Assembly (NCBI GenBank): GCA_029721435.1
Contig: CM056577.1
Location: 115,256,219-115,320,218, forward strand
Direction: 5' to 3'
Length of the DNA stretch: 64,000 nt
From: Gymnothorax reevesii
Lineage: Eukaryota > Chordata > Actinopteri > Anguilliformes > Muraenidae
The notes under the pieces are model-generated. The model was not told the DNA's origin, made no database searches, and saw only the letters and a program-made list of their open reading frames with translations. Below, one piece after another: positions 13,201 through 25,200 of the stretch. Every line of letters starts with the position of its first letter. The stretch's first letter is position 1. A program made the translations under genes and the position numbers.

Positions 13201-16200
13201 AGCGGTTCTTTTTTTCAAAATTGATGTTTGAACTACAACCCCTTCTCATCTCCACCTGCCAACTGTGCGCACACATAAATGTACGCAAAAACGTGCACTC
13301 ACACATACACGCACACGCACACAAACACACACACAAATGGATGCACACTCCAGCAGGTGTGTGCAAATGCGCACAAACAAGCTCACAAATACAGACACGC
13401 ATACAAATATGCGCAAACAAACACATATGCAACATGCTCTGCAGTTGGCCTGGTGGTGGCCTTTCCAAATGACCCTATTCAGTTATTAATTAAACAGACA
13501 GGATCATTATGGGCTATATTACGCCTTATGCTCACATCAGTTGCATCCACTAAAAATAAAACCTGATGAAGCACATGACAAAAATCGTACTGGAAATGGC
13601 CAACTTTTATGTTGGTTTAGCTTTCTCTGCATGACAATGATTTGTGAGGACTCTACATTCCATTTGCATCATGGAAACATTCAAAATCAGACACTAATAT
13701 TTTGTACCCGAGCATAGACATAGATTTGGGTAGGGATGGTCGAGATGTGTCCCGACCAACTTTAAAACAAGGAAAAAATATACTGACTAACTGTGGATCA
13801 ATGAGGAAAACAAAATAATGTGAAATTGTAAATCTAACATGTTCCAATGCAGTGTAAGGTAGGTACCTGGTATTGGGCCTTCGTTAGACCCGTGCTTTGA
13901 GTATAATTAATTTTCAAATTGAAGTTGATAGTGCTTCAGTTGTGCATTGTCTGTTTGTATTATGGAAAACATTATTTGTATTGCTTTGTTTTTGTGGAGA
14001 TTTATAGTAAATACAATGACCAATCAGGGGCAGCCCTAGTGTATTTGGTGCTAACTGCTCTAATTCCATCAGGGTACCCAGTCAGTATTAGACTATTCCA
14101 TCAACTTCCGGACGCTGGTCACCTCCACCCACTGGGACCATTGAGTGCTGTATGATGCATTTCTCTGTGGCCTGGCTGACATAGTCCTGAATAAGGTGAT
14201 CACCTTCCCACTTCCTTCTGAACTTGACAAGTTAATCAATCTGGCCTTAAAGGTGGACACTTGCCAACAGGAGAGATGGCCAGATTGTCATACTAAACTC
14301 AAGGCTCTCCTGCAACTAAGTCCCATTGGTACACCTTCAAAATCAACCCCAACAGCAACTGCCTTCATAACCCATGCAGAAGGATGCACAAGACTTTACC
14401 CCATCAGCCCAGTGGAACGTAGTGAGTGAATTCTGGACAGTGCCTTCACTGTGGCAGCGCTGACACATTGCAGTGTCCTTTCCATTGGCCTTCCCCTGTA
14501 CCAGGAGGAGATGGACTCACCAGAGCCGCTGTTTTTCATCTCAGTCACGGTTCTTTGTCCAGCTGTCCTAGCAGGGATGCCAGTTGGATTCCGAGACCTT
14601 AATTGATTCCTGAGCCAATGGTAATTTCCAGTGTGAAGGTTCCTTCAATCCCCCTGCCTGAGCCCATCTGCGCTCAAGTCTTGACAGGGATGGTGCTTTC
14701 CGACATCACTTTGCCCACCTGTCCAGTTCAGATGCTGAACCCTGGTAACCATTGGTTGGTTGTCTTCTTTCTCTTGCAGTCTCCACATGCCCTTATGGTG
14801 AAAATAAGACCCTGATTTGATCCTCTCAACCCCTGCAGTGATTGGGTTGGAGGCAACATTATTAAGTGGATTCCATTCTACTCAAAGATATGTCTGCATT
14901 CTGCCCTCAGGCCTGTTGCACCTCTTCCTTCTAGCCACAATTGGGTGCCCTCTAACCATCAGTCATGATCTCTGTCAGGCCTTCTGCAAGTCCCACACTA
15001 TGTCATTTCTGCCTCGTCCCCTCGATGACTGTGCTATCAGTCTCTTCTCAGGGATGTCACCACCCAGAGGCCAGGTGTATTCAGTCTTCACACCTGAATC
15101 CGAGCTATCAACGAGTTTATCACCGAGTCTTTGGCTTCTGATGTCATCCAACCATCTTCTTCACTGACTGGAGCCATTTTCTTCTTTGTGTCAAAAAAAG
15201 ATGGATCTGTCTGCTCATTTGTCGAGTTCACGGACCAGAATTCTATCACTGTCAAGAATCATTGACCTCGACCATGAATGGATTAAGCCTTTTCAACCTC
15301 CATGAGTGCCACTACTTCACCATGTTTGACCTGCGCAACACTGACCCCCTGGTCTGTATTAAGGAAGGCAACAAGAGAAGGGTGGCGTTCAACAACTATT
15401 CTAGCAGTTATGAGTACTTTGTGATGCCATTTGGACTCAATAATACCTATATGTTGTTCCAAAACCTCATCATTGATGTTCTCTACGACAGTGTTTCCCA
15501 AACCTCTCCTGGAATACCCCTTGTCTGCATGTTTTAGATCTCTCCCTGCTCCAGCACAGGTGATTCAAATGATCAGGTCATTATTAATCCCTGAAGCTGC
15601 TTGATCATAAGATAATCATTTTAATCACCTGAACAAGAGTAGGGAGAGATCAAAAATATGCAGGACAAGTTGCACTCCAGGAGAGGTTTGGGAAACACTG
15701 CTTTATGGTATGATCTCCCAATTTGTGTACATCTGCGTTGATAACATTCTGGTGTTAACCCATGCCTTGGAGGAGCATATGGGGCATGTTTGTCAGGTAA
15801 ATCAGTGCCAGCTTGAAAAGCAGCTCTATTTCAAACCTGAGAAGTGTGAATTCCACCTTAGGCAGGCTTGGTGGTCTGTCCTCTTTGCTCGCTTCAACTT
15901 AACTCTCACTTTACCACCTAAGATCAAAGAAGCGGACTGTTCCTGACAATTCTGCTACTGAGCCCCTCCTGTGATCCTAATCCACTGTTTGTGCCAGTTG
16001 TGGCTAAACTTTGTCATTAAGTGCTATTTTTGCCTGGTTCCTTCTCCAAAGATCATAACGTTTTAGCGAGATAGTTGAAACAGGTGGAGGAGAGTTGCTG
16101 GCCAGTTATTTTTTTAAGGATGCTGATATGAGCCAAACATCAAACCACTCTGAACTGAGGGTTTCAAAGGAAGGCGGACCAGCAAAGAAGCTTCCATGAG

Positions 16201-19200
16201 GCAGGCTTCTGTTTTTTGCATTGGCACTTCGGACACATTCTAATAGTTTCACTACTTACTTTACATCCTTGTGCCTTACTTCTTTCCTTGTGTTCTGCCA
16301 TCATTACAGGGATTCCAATCCATTGCATGAGTAAGAGGAAATAGAGCAGTTTCCTTACAGTAATGTCAGTTAAGGAACCTTGAGATCATGTTTTACAGAA
16401 TGCTTGACAAATAAACGATTGATAAGTGAATCTGCTTCACTCGCATGTCAAACCTGTAATTGTCTGTGACTTAAATGTTTTTTGACCTACTTCTTTTTCT
16501 TCCTTTTCTTTCTTTTCCTTAAATTACTGTGATGGGCAGAGCCAAGAGGAAGAAAGGGTGGAAAGAAAATTTTAGAAGGCTGCGAAAAATAAGCAATTCT
16601 CATAGTTGTTATGGCCGGTAGTATATGGAGGCCATGCGCAATGACAGAAAGAGAGTAGCACGAACACAGTATAAACACAGAGAATAATATAAACCAAACA
16701 CAAGTACTTGCACTTCCAAAGGACGTATAATAGTCTGAACCACGGAAGCAAAGCGAGATAGAAAAAGGGAGAAGAAACTCCAACAACAAGAAGATAGTTG
16801 TCACACCAAACCTGACAAAAGATATCTTTGTCTATAGTGCGAATCTAAACACAGACACTCTAGCGAAGGAGGTGTGCCAGACATCCTGCTTATATAGATT
16901 CTGGGGAAGCACCACCCCAGCTCAGTCAACGAGCTGGGTAAAAAATTTGATCGCCCAGGAATTCGATATCGTCCCCAGATGAAAGCCGCAAAGGTCCAAA
17001 CAACTCGTAAACCTCATAAAGCATGACAGCCCACCCACCCCCAGCCCCCGTAAGGAACAGACCCAGAAGTTCCCAGAGAGGCCCGCGCACAGAATTCAGA
17101 AATAAGGGTAGGATCCAGGATATCCCGAGAAGAGACCCAGCACCACTCCTCAGGACCATAACCCTCCCAATCTATTAAAAACTGAGCTCCATGACCCACA
17201 CGCCTCTCGGCTAAAATACGACGCACAGTGTAAACCGGCCCTCCTTCAATCATCCTCGGCGGCGGTGGGGTTTGTCCACCACAGTCAGGATGCAAGTGCT
17301 AACTGGTTTGAGCCTGGACACATGAAAAGATGGGTGGATCCTTAAGGATGCAGGGAGCTTCAACCGGACGGTGACCGGATTGATCCTTCGTACAATCTTA
17401 GAAGGACCAATAAAGCGGGGAGCCTATTTCCGTGACTCCTCTCTCAAGGGCAGGTCCAGCATGGAAAGCCAGACCCTTTGGCTAACCCAATAAGATGGGG
17501 CTGAATGGTGCCTTCTATCTGCGGCGGACTTTTGTTTCTGTCCAGAGCGCATCAAGGAGGAACGAATCCTGGCCCAAACTGACAAACAATGCTGAACAAA
17601 GTAATTAACTGGAGGTACCTCTGAATCCCTGTCAGTCTCAGGAAACAATGGATGCTGATAACCCAACTGAACCTCAAACGGGGAAAGACCTGTGGAGGAA
17701 TTACCCAGTAAATTGTGGGAGCATTCGGCCCATGCTAAAAATCAACACCATGAAGATGGATTCTCAGGCGCTAAACATCAAAGAGTATTCTCCAAAGACT
17801 GGTTAGTTCACTGACTCTGACTATTGATCTCTGGGTGGAAACCTGAGGAAAGGCTCAGGGTGACCCCCAACTGGTTGCAAAAGCACGCCAGAATTTGGCC
17901 CTAAATTGGTTTGGCCATAAACCACATCTTGTGGGATGCCATTCAGCCTGAAAACAAAGTCCACAACAAGAAGGGCAGTCTCCCGTGCTGAAGGCAGCTT
18001 GGGGAGCTCGATAAAGTGGGCGGCCTTAAAAAAACGGTCAACCACAACCAGGATGAACATGTTGCATTCTGTAACAGGCAGGCCCGTAACAAAGTCCAGA
18101 GTGACATGGCTCCACAGGTGCTTAGGGACACAGCAGACCAGAGGGGAGGAGGTGGGAAGTCTTGTTCCTAGCGCAAATACAGCACGCCGCTACAAACTCG
18201 GATGTCGGATGTCCTTCATCATGCTGGGCCACCAAAAACGTCGAGCCAAGAACTGCTTGGTCCAATGAACCCCCGGCTGACCAGCCAGATGGGAAGAGTG
18301 CCCCCACTGGAGAACTTGAGACCGCACTGCTAAGGGAACAAATAAACAGCCAGGCGGCTCCTGAACCAGGACCGGGATTATTTTTCAATGCCTCCCGCAC
18401 AACAGACTCAACGTCCCACTGAATGGGAGCCACAATCTGAGCTGCCGGGATAACCAGCTCAGGAATAGGGTCAAGACCGGAGCCGTCGTGAATCTGCGAC
18501 TAAGCGTCGGGCTTGATGTTTTTAGACCCCGGGTGATAGGTTAACTTAAAGTTAAAGCAGTTGAAAAACAATGATCACCACGCCTGTCGAGAATTGCGCC
18601 GTTTAGTCTGTTGGATGTATTGGAGATTTTTATGATCCGTCCAAACCACAAACGGCTGTTAAGCCCCCTCCAACTAATGGCACTACTCCTCTAACGCCAA
18701 CTTGATGGCTAACAAGTCCCGGTCACCAATGCTGTAATTCCGTTTGGCCGCCAACAACGACCAGGAGAAGTAGGCGCATAGGTGTGTAACTTATTGTCCC
18801 AAAGGGGGCATTGGGACAAAATAGCACCTACCCCGACTTCCAATGCATCCATGATCCACCTCCACAACAAATGGGACGGAGGGGTCATGCAAAACTAGAA
18901 TGGGTTCTGAGCTAAATCATTGCTTTAACTCCTGAAAAGCAGCCTCAGCTGCCGAAGACCAAGCAAACAACAAGGAGGTATTCTTCTTAGTGAGCGCGAT
19001 AATGGGGGCAGCTACTGCGTTAAAATTACAGATAAACCTCCTATAAAAATGAACAAACCCCAAAAACCGTTGCAGCCTCCTTAACGTTTTGAGGGGCAGG
19101 CCAATCCCTGACCACTGACACTTTGTCAGGATCCATGCGGACCGACCCTTCCGAAATAATGAAGCCAGGAAACAATACTGTCTTGGCATGAAAAATAAGT

Positions 19201-22200
19201 GAGAGAATTCAGTTTTAAAACAACCAGTGACGGCAAAATACAGGACACATGAAATGTGAAAGCTTGCCCACACGGTGAGAACAATGTTCATGTCTATGCA
19301 TGGGCCATAGGAACATAAAGATTAAGTGTCAAGCATAATTTTACATCAAACACGTCATTAGTTTTACTTTGATCAGCGGTGCACTCTCTGGGATTTTCGC
19401 TGCGCAATCGTTTATTAAGCCATATTTTACCATGAGTACCACCAAAAGCGATAATGATTTCACACTTCTCACGCATTTATTTTTCTCAGGGGCTGGAAGC
19501 TGCGATGAGGTTATAAGAAAACTATTCATAAAGGTGGAATAATTTGACTGGGAGTAACACTATGTTATTCGGCTTTGTATGCGATCGCATATTAAGTTAC
19601 TCTTACTATAATATAGCCATCCAGCGAGCTATAGCTAGTTACCGTTAGCTAAGGTAAATCTTGGTAACTAACTATCAATAGTTATATTTAAGCGGTATGA
19701 TTTCGTTTTTACTGTAACTTTACCGGCAGCTTATCTGATTTGATTTGAGGTACTTTCGCGTGTCCCAACTGTACTTTTAGATTTATGGAATGATATCTAG
19801 CTTGCGAGCTCGCTCAAGAGAAATCGCTATTACAGCTAGATAGAGAAGGTAGGGTGAAAACTAAATAACACTGGCTAAATATGAGTTATTTACGAGGATT
19901 TTCCTTCACTAAAGAATCGATAGCTAGCTAGCAAGATGGCTAAATATTCCATATAGAACATAATTCACAATCTCTCGCATAGTTAGCAGTATAATGAGGC
20001 TGCAAATAATATGTCTCTGTTATCACTGCTTGCTTGTGTTCAGTTGACAGACATGATTAATCAGAAGAAGGGTGGGTGGGTGTGGCGCGTGATCACGTTG
20101 GAAGAAAAGCTTCCTACACAGGCTTCACGAGCACTAGGTGGGAATGTTCAAAACTTATTTTCAGCAGCCAATCAGAGGAGCCAAAAAATGGCAATGGATA
20201 TAACAGGTAGAAAAAAAAAATTCGCTCCCCGGACGAGAGCCACAAAGAAAGGCCCAAACAACACGCAAACCTCACAAATAGTCTTGTGACATGTTTTGTT
20301 AGCAGGTGCTTTTCTGCAGAGAGAGTTCCTGTTTGCCTCTTGTCATACACCACCCTTTCTTTTAGCTCTATCTCTGCTCACTGAACCCTTTCGGAATGTG
20401 CCCACCAATTTTGTGTACAACGATTTCACTATTTATGGGTGACTGTGACTTCTTTTCACGGGAGATTAGTCAGTTTGGGATTAGTCTGAGGTGAGTTGCT
20501 CTCCTTCCAGGGCTTTTGTAAACCTCTTTGCTGATCGGAGAATGTCAAAAGGGAGTATTTATGCATGTGTTTGTGTGCAGGAGTGTGTGGGTATATCTGC
20601 ATTCGTATGTGTACGCGCATTTGCATTAGTATGTGAAGACCACAAAGGAAAAATAATCAGAGTCCAAATTTTTCATTTTTGTATATTTTATACAGTACCG
20701 GCCAAAAGTTTGGACATACCCACATTTTCCTGCACACAAACACAGATATAGCTACCATTTATTTTGCAAAAAAAAAAAAAAGGATCTAATTCTAAAATCG
20801 ATCAAGCTAACCATCATGTTCAGTCATGTTTTCAGAGCATACTCATTTTTTTTTTTTAACAAGAGCAGTGATTTGGCTATAATGAGTTTGCTGCTGAGCG
20901 GGCCGTCTAAGTTCCCAAAGATGTGTTGCACTCGTAGTTTGCTTTTCTTCAACTTTTTTACCCAATAAGATCCAAAATGGCGTGTCTTTAATTTGGCTGT
21001 TGGGAAATGCAAAGAGCCTGTTTGTCTGCTTACCTGGCAAAATATAGCTTCTTAGAGAAATCTAACATTTTGGACTACTGGACTATCTAAATCTTTGGAC
21101 AATTGGCCTATCTAAATTTTTCACAATTTAAACAAGTAAATTATTCTCTTTTGACTTGTGACTGTTTATCTGTGATTAGATTCCTTTTGAGATTACATAG
21201 AGAAGTTAAGCCATTTAAATTTCTCTAAAAACATAGTGCTGTGACTTTAGCAAAGAGTGTCCAAACTTTTGACTGGCACTGTATATTATAAATTATTATA
21301 ATATTTTATATATTTTATATTTTTTGCATATTTTTTTCAGTGCTTTGTTTCTAAGATCATTTTGAATTTTTAATTCATAATTTCTCCACAATGTGAAAAT
21401 GTCACTCCGGTCATTTTTCCAGAGTGGTCTTCATATGTGTGTATGAGCTTGTGTTAGCTCTCACCTGTCTCCTTTAGAGCTGCGTTTCTGGATGCTTCTG
21501 GGCCTCCTCTCACTGCCGCTGCAGGGCGAGCCCCCAGGCCCAGTCACTCTCAGGGACTCCAGGCCTTTGGAGGACTTGTTAAAGGTAAAGTCCACAGCCT
21601 CGCCCTCCTGCAAGCTGCGGAAGCCCTCCATATATAGCTTACTCTGTGAGTGGGGGTGAAATCAGGTCACGGTCTGCCCTCTTTAAACACACACACACAT
21701 ACACCCTGCCCCCCACATATGCGCACATTCATGCACAGGCATGCGTTAACACACACGGAGGAACACGCACATGCATGCACATATACACACATGCTCAGGT
21801 GCAATCGCACGCGTGCATACACACTCAACCACACATGAATTTGTTGCAGAATTATGCAGGGCAATTGTTAAGTTCCGTGTCTGCTTGCTTTTCAGAGCAG
21901 GAAATATAACACCAGCTGTGAGCCCTGATAATTCTGATAGATGGTGCTATACATGCCTTTTACAATGATGGACTCCAGAAAACACTAACAAATATGGTTG
22001 TATGGTGTTTTGCATCTGTGGTTCTCAATGTCAGTTCCGGGGGTCCTCTGTGTATGCTGTTTTTTGTTCAGACCACAACTGCAGTTTTTGGATTTTAGCA
22101 AGCTGATAATTTGTCTTAAGGCGAAATTCATGTTTACAGCAGTTTTTACCCTCTAGTGCAGCGTTTTGTCAGAAATATCCATGAATGCCATGCAGCATAA

Positions 22201-25200
22201 AAATTCCAAATCCACATTGTGACAGATTGGTAACATCTGCATACGTAGATGGAAAACTGTAACTGCTCCATTTATAGAATTTAATTGGTGAAAAGTAATT
22301 GACAAACAGTCACAAATGTTTATGTAATTTAGTTCAAGAAAAGTATTTTGAAAGAACTTTAAGCTCATTTCTTCACCAATCAAATTTAGAGGTTACTGAT
22401 TTTCGCAGTGTTTTATGTTTTAAATGTTTTAACCTGAAATTACTAGCAATTGTGGTTGTGATGTCAGCCATTAATTATTAATAGCCATTCTAATTTTAAA
22501 CCATTACCCCAACACGATATTAAAACAAATATGTAGCACAATATATTCTAGGGTCTTTTAATCTTCATGGCAAGCATGGATAATTCCTTCACATGGAGCG
22601 TCAAACTCAGATTCCTCTTCTATTTCACTTCTGCTGCTAACTACTTAGTTAAACTGTCCAGTCACACCATGTCATCAGGGCTACAGGCCCTGAGGGTGAC
22701 CACCAAGGCGCTTCAGTACCCACACCCCCAGACCAATGGCCCCAAACAGCTCTATTCAACTGGCTCCACAAAGAAGACTGATGCAAATACAAATGCCCTT
22801 TTAAAAACCTTCAGGGCCTTTGGTGACCCCTCCCCACCCCACCCCCCACTCCATCCGTGGCCGGCACCAACTCCACCCCCATCCCCCACATTCCAAAGGC
22901 TACCAACCCTCCCCCAACCGTCAACGCCACCACTATTCCAACCAACCCTCCAAAATGTCTCCATCTGGTCAAACGGTGGATTGACTAATGCCAAAGGTTA
23001 CTGAAAGAGGAAGGAGGGTGGAGCGGTTGACGGGCGGAAGGGTGGAGGGGTGGAGGGACATTCTTGGGATAGCTGCTCGCCAGATCCCCGCCGAGGAAGA
23101 GGGAGAAGACAACAGCCGTGAAAGTAGAGTGAACATCTTTGTCAGGGTCAAAGGCTTACGATAGCCAGCCCCTCTCTAGCACTGACATCCGGAAGGTTCC
23201 ATCCAAGTCCTTCTCTCTGCAACAAGGTGAAATTACTTTCTCCAATTACAGCACATCTTTGTTGGTTTTGACATGGCCAAGATCTGTGTGGCCCTATGAA
23301 AACAATAAATGTCTGAAGGGAAATGTCTTAAGTCCCCACATCTGTTCTACTTTACTCTGTATTATTAGAGACAAACTTTTTAATTTAGGGAAACCATGTG
23401 TTTCCTATTGTTGTGAGAAGCTGCTAACTTGAGTTGAAATAACGTATTAAATCAATAGTAACATTTTCTCAAGTAATTTCCCTGGCAAAAGGTGCTATGT
23501 ATTTCAGGGTTTGACTGTCTTTGCTTTGATTTTTCTCTCATTTCATTGATAAATAATCACTCCTAATTAGGGGTGGGGGGGTTAAGAGCATTCTCAGGGT
23601 CAGTTTATTGCCCCAGCATGCTGTCTGACTGCACTTTAGCATTCCTCCCTCAGTGTTAGAGGAACTTCTGAAGTGCTCTTTAAAGTGCCGAGAGAAATCC
23701 AAATCTCAATTGCTTCAAAACACCAGATTCCAATCTGTCAGGCCCCGCCCCCCTTCAGACCTTTTGACCCGGTGCTTTTTTATGAATGAACTCCCACATT
23801 TAAGAGAAACCCTACACATTTCTCTCACTCTGGCTCTCCCTCTTTCTCTTTCACACACACACGCACACACACACACACACACGCACACTCACACGGGCAC
23901 ACGTGCACGCACTGGCTCATTCACAAGCACAGACACACATAAGCGCGCAAACTTGCTCGCACTCAACACATCGGTTGCACAAAATGCAATCAAACACTCA
24001 CTTGCTCGTGTATCCTACACACTTCACACACATACACAGCCTTTCCTCGTTCACTGGAAATAGAACTTCCTCTGATTAGATGACAAAGGTCACCATTGTT
24101 CACCAAATCCTGATAGGTCCCTCTCCACAAAGTCCCTTCATAAGAGGGATCAGTAACTCCCATAGTGATGCCGATTCCTGTCCATCAAAAAGATAATCTA
24201 ACTAGTTTATTGCAACTGCCATAATACAGGGATGGAATTTTAGGGAGGAGGTTTAAATCCATAAATGCAGTGCTTCAGTCACCATTTTAGTCCTGGACTC
24301 ATCAAAGTGCATTGGAGATGAAAAAAGAAAAACCATGATTCCTCTACATGGGACCGACTGAGAAATTATTTTGGCTAAAAATCATTATGGATTTCATCAT
24401 ATGTGGTTGATTATCAAGTGCTGGTCAGATAGGAGGGCATGATGTGTGTTTGACCAAAAAGGGGATTTTAAGGCACACAGAACTTCATACCAAATTTATG
24501 GAACTAATACGAAAGTCTTTCATTTACTTGAGTAAAAAAAAAACGAGGGCAATTGTAAATCTTTCCCTTTTTTATCTGCATTCGTATTGCACTCATACTA
24601 CTTTTGTTAGCTGCATGGACAATATATGAGCCTGCACTCAACTATCATTTTAAAGAGCCACATACTGTTTGCCTTCTGGTGAATGTTCAGCGAGAGCTGG
24701 TGGCACAATGTGAGTGCCATTCATGAGACAAACCTGTCTGGACTATTACCTATTCCTTCCATCAATGAAGTACAGTGAGACTCACAGCATGACAATTAGC
24801 TTCATAACATGATATTCAATCTCACTGCATGATTCCCAGCCTCAGTGCATGGTATTCAGCCTCACTGCATGTAATTCAGTCTAGTTGCATGATACTAAGC
24901 CTCATTGCATAATATATTGAGCCTCATTGTGCAATATTCAGCATTACTGCATAAAATTCAGCCTCAGAGCATAATACTCAGCCTTAATGAGTGATACTCA
25001 GCCTAACTACATGAGATTCAGCCTCACTGCATAATATTCAGCCTCACTGCATCATGCTCAGTGATGATCATGCAGACCACTGTGCCATCCAACTTCCTCA
25101 TTGGCAACTATTTTGCAATTGCTGTTTTTTTTTTTTTTTTTTTGGTGTTTTGCATATGACATCATAATTTTTGACAAAGGTCCACATGCCAACTTAAAAT

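Noticed and set aside
14031..19205. One gypsy element split by an inversion at the RT EFH motif
   Set aside because: The plus-strand piece continues after EFH into its own RNase H sequence, which the minus-strand piece also carries, so they are two overlapping copies.
22567..23004. 145-codon proline-rich ORF in lin28a intron 2
   Set aside because: Its length comes from a C-rich low-complexity tract; no domain, splice signals or conserved start are visible.
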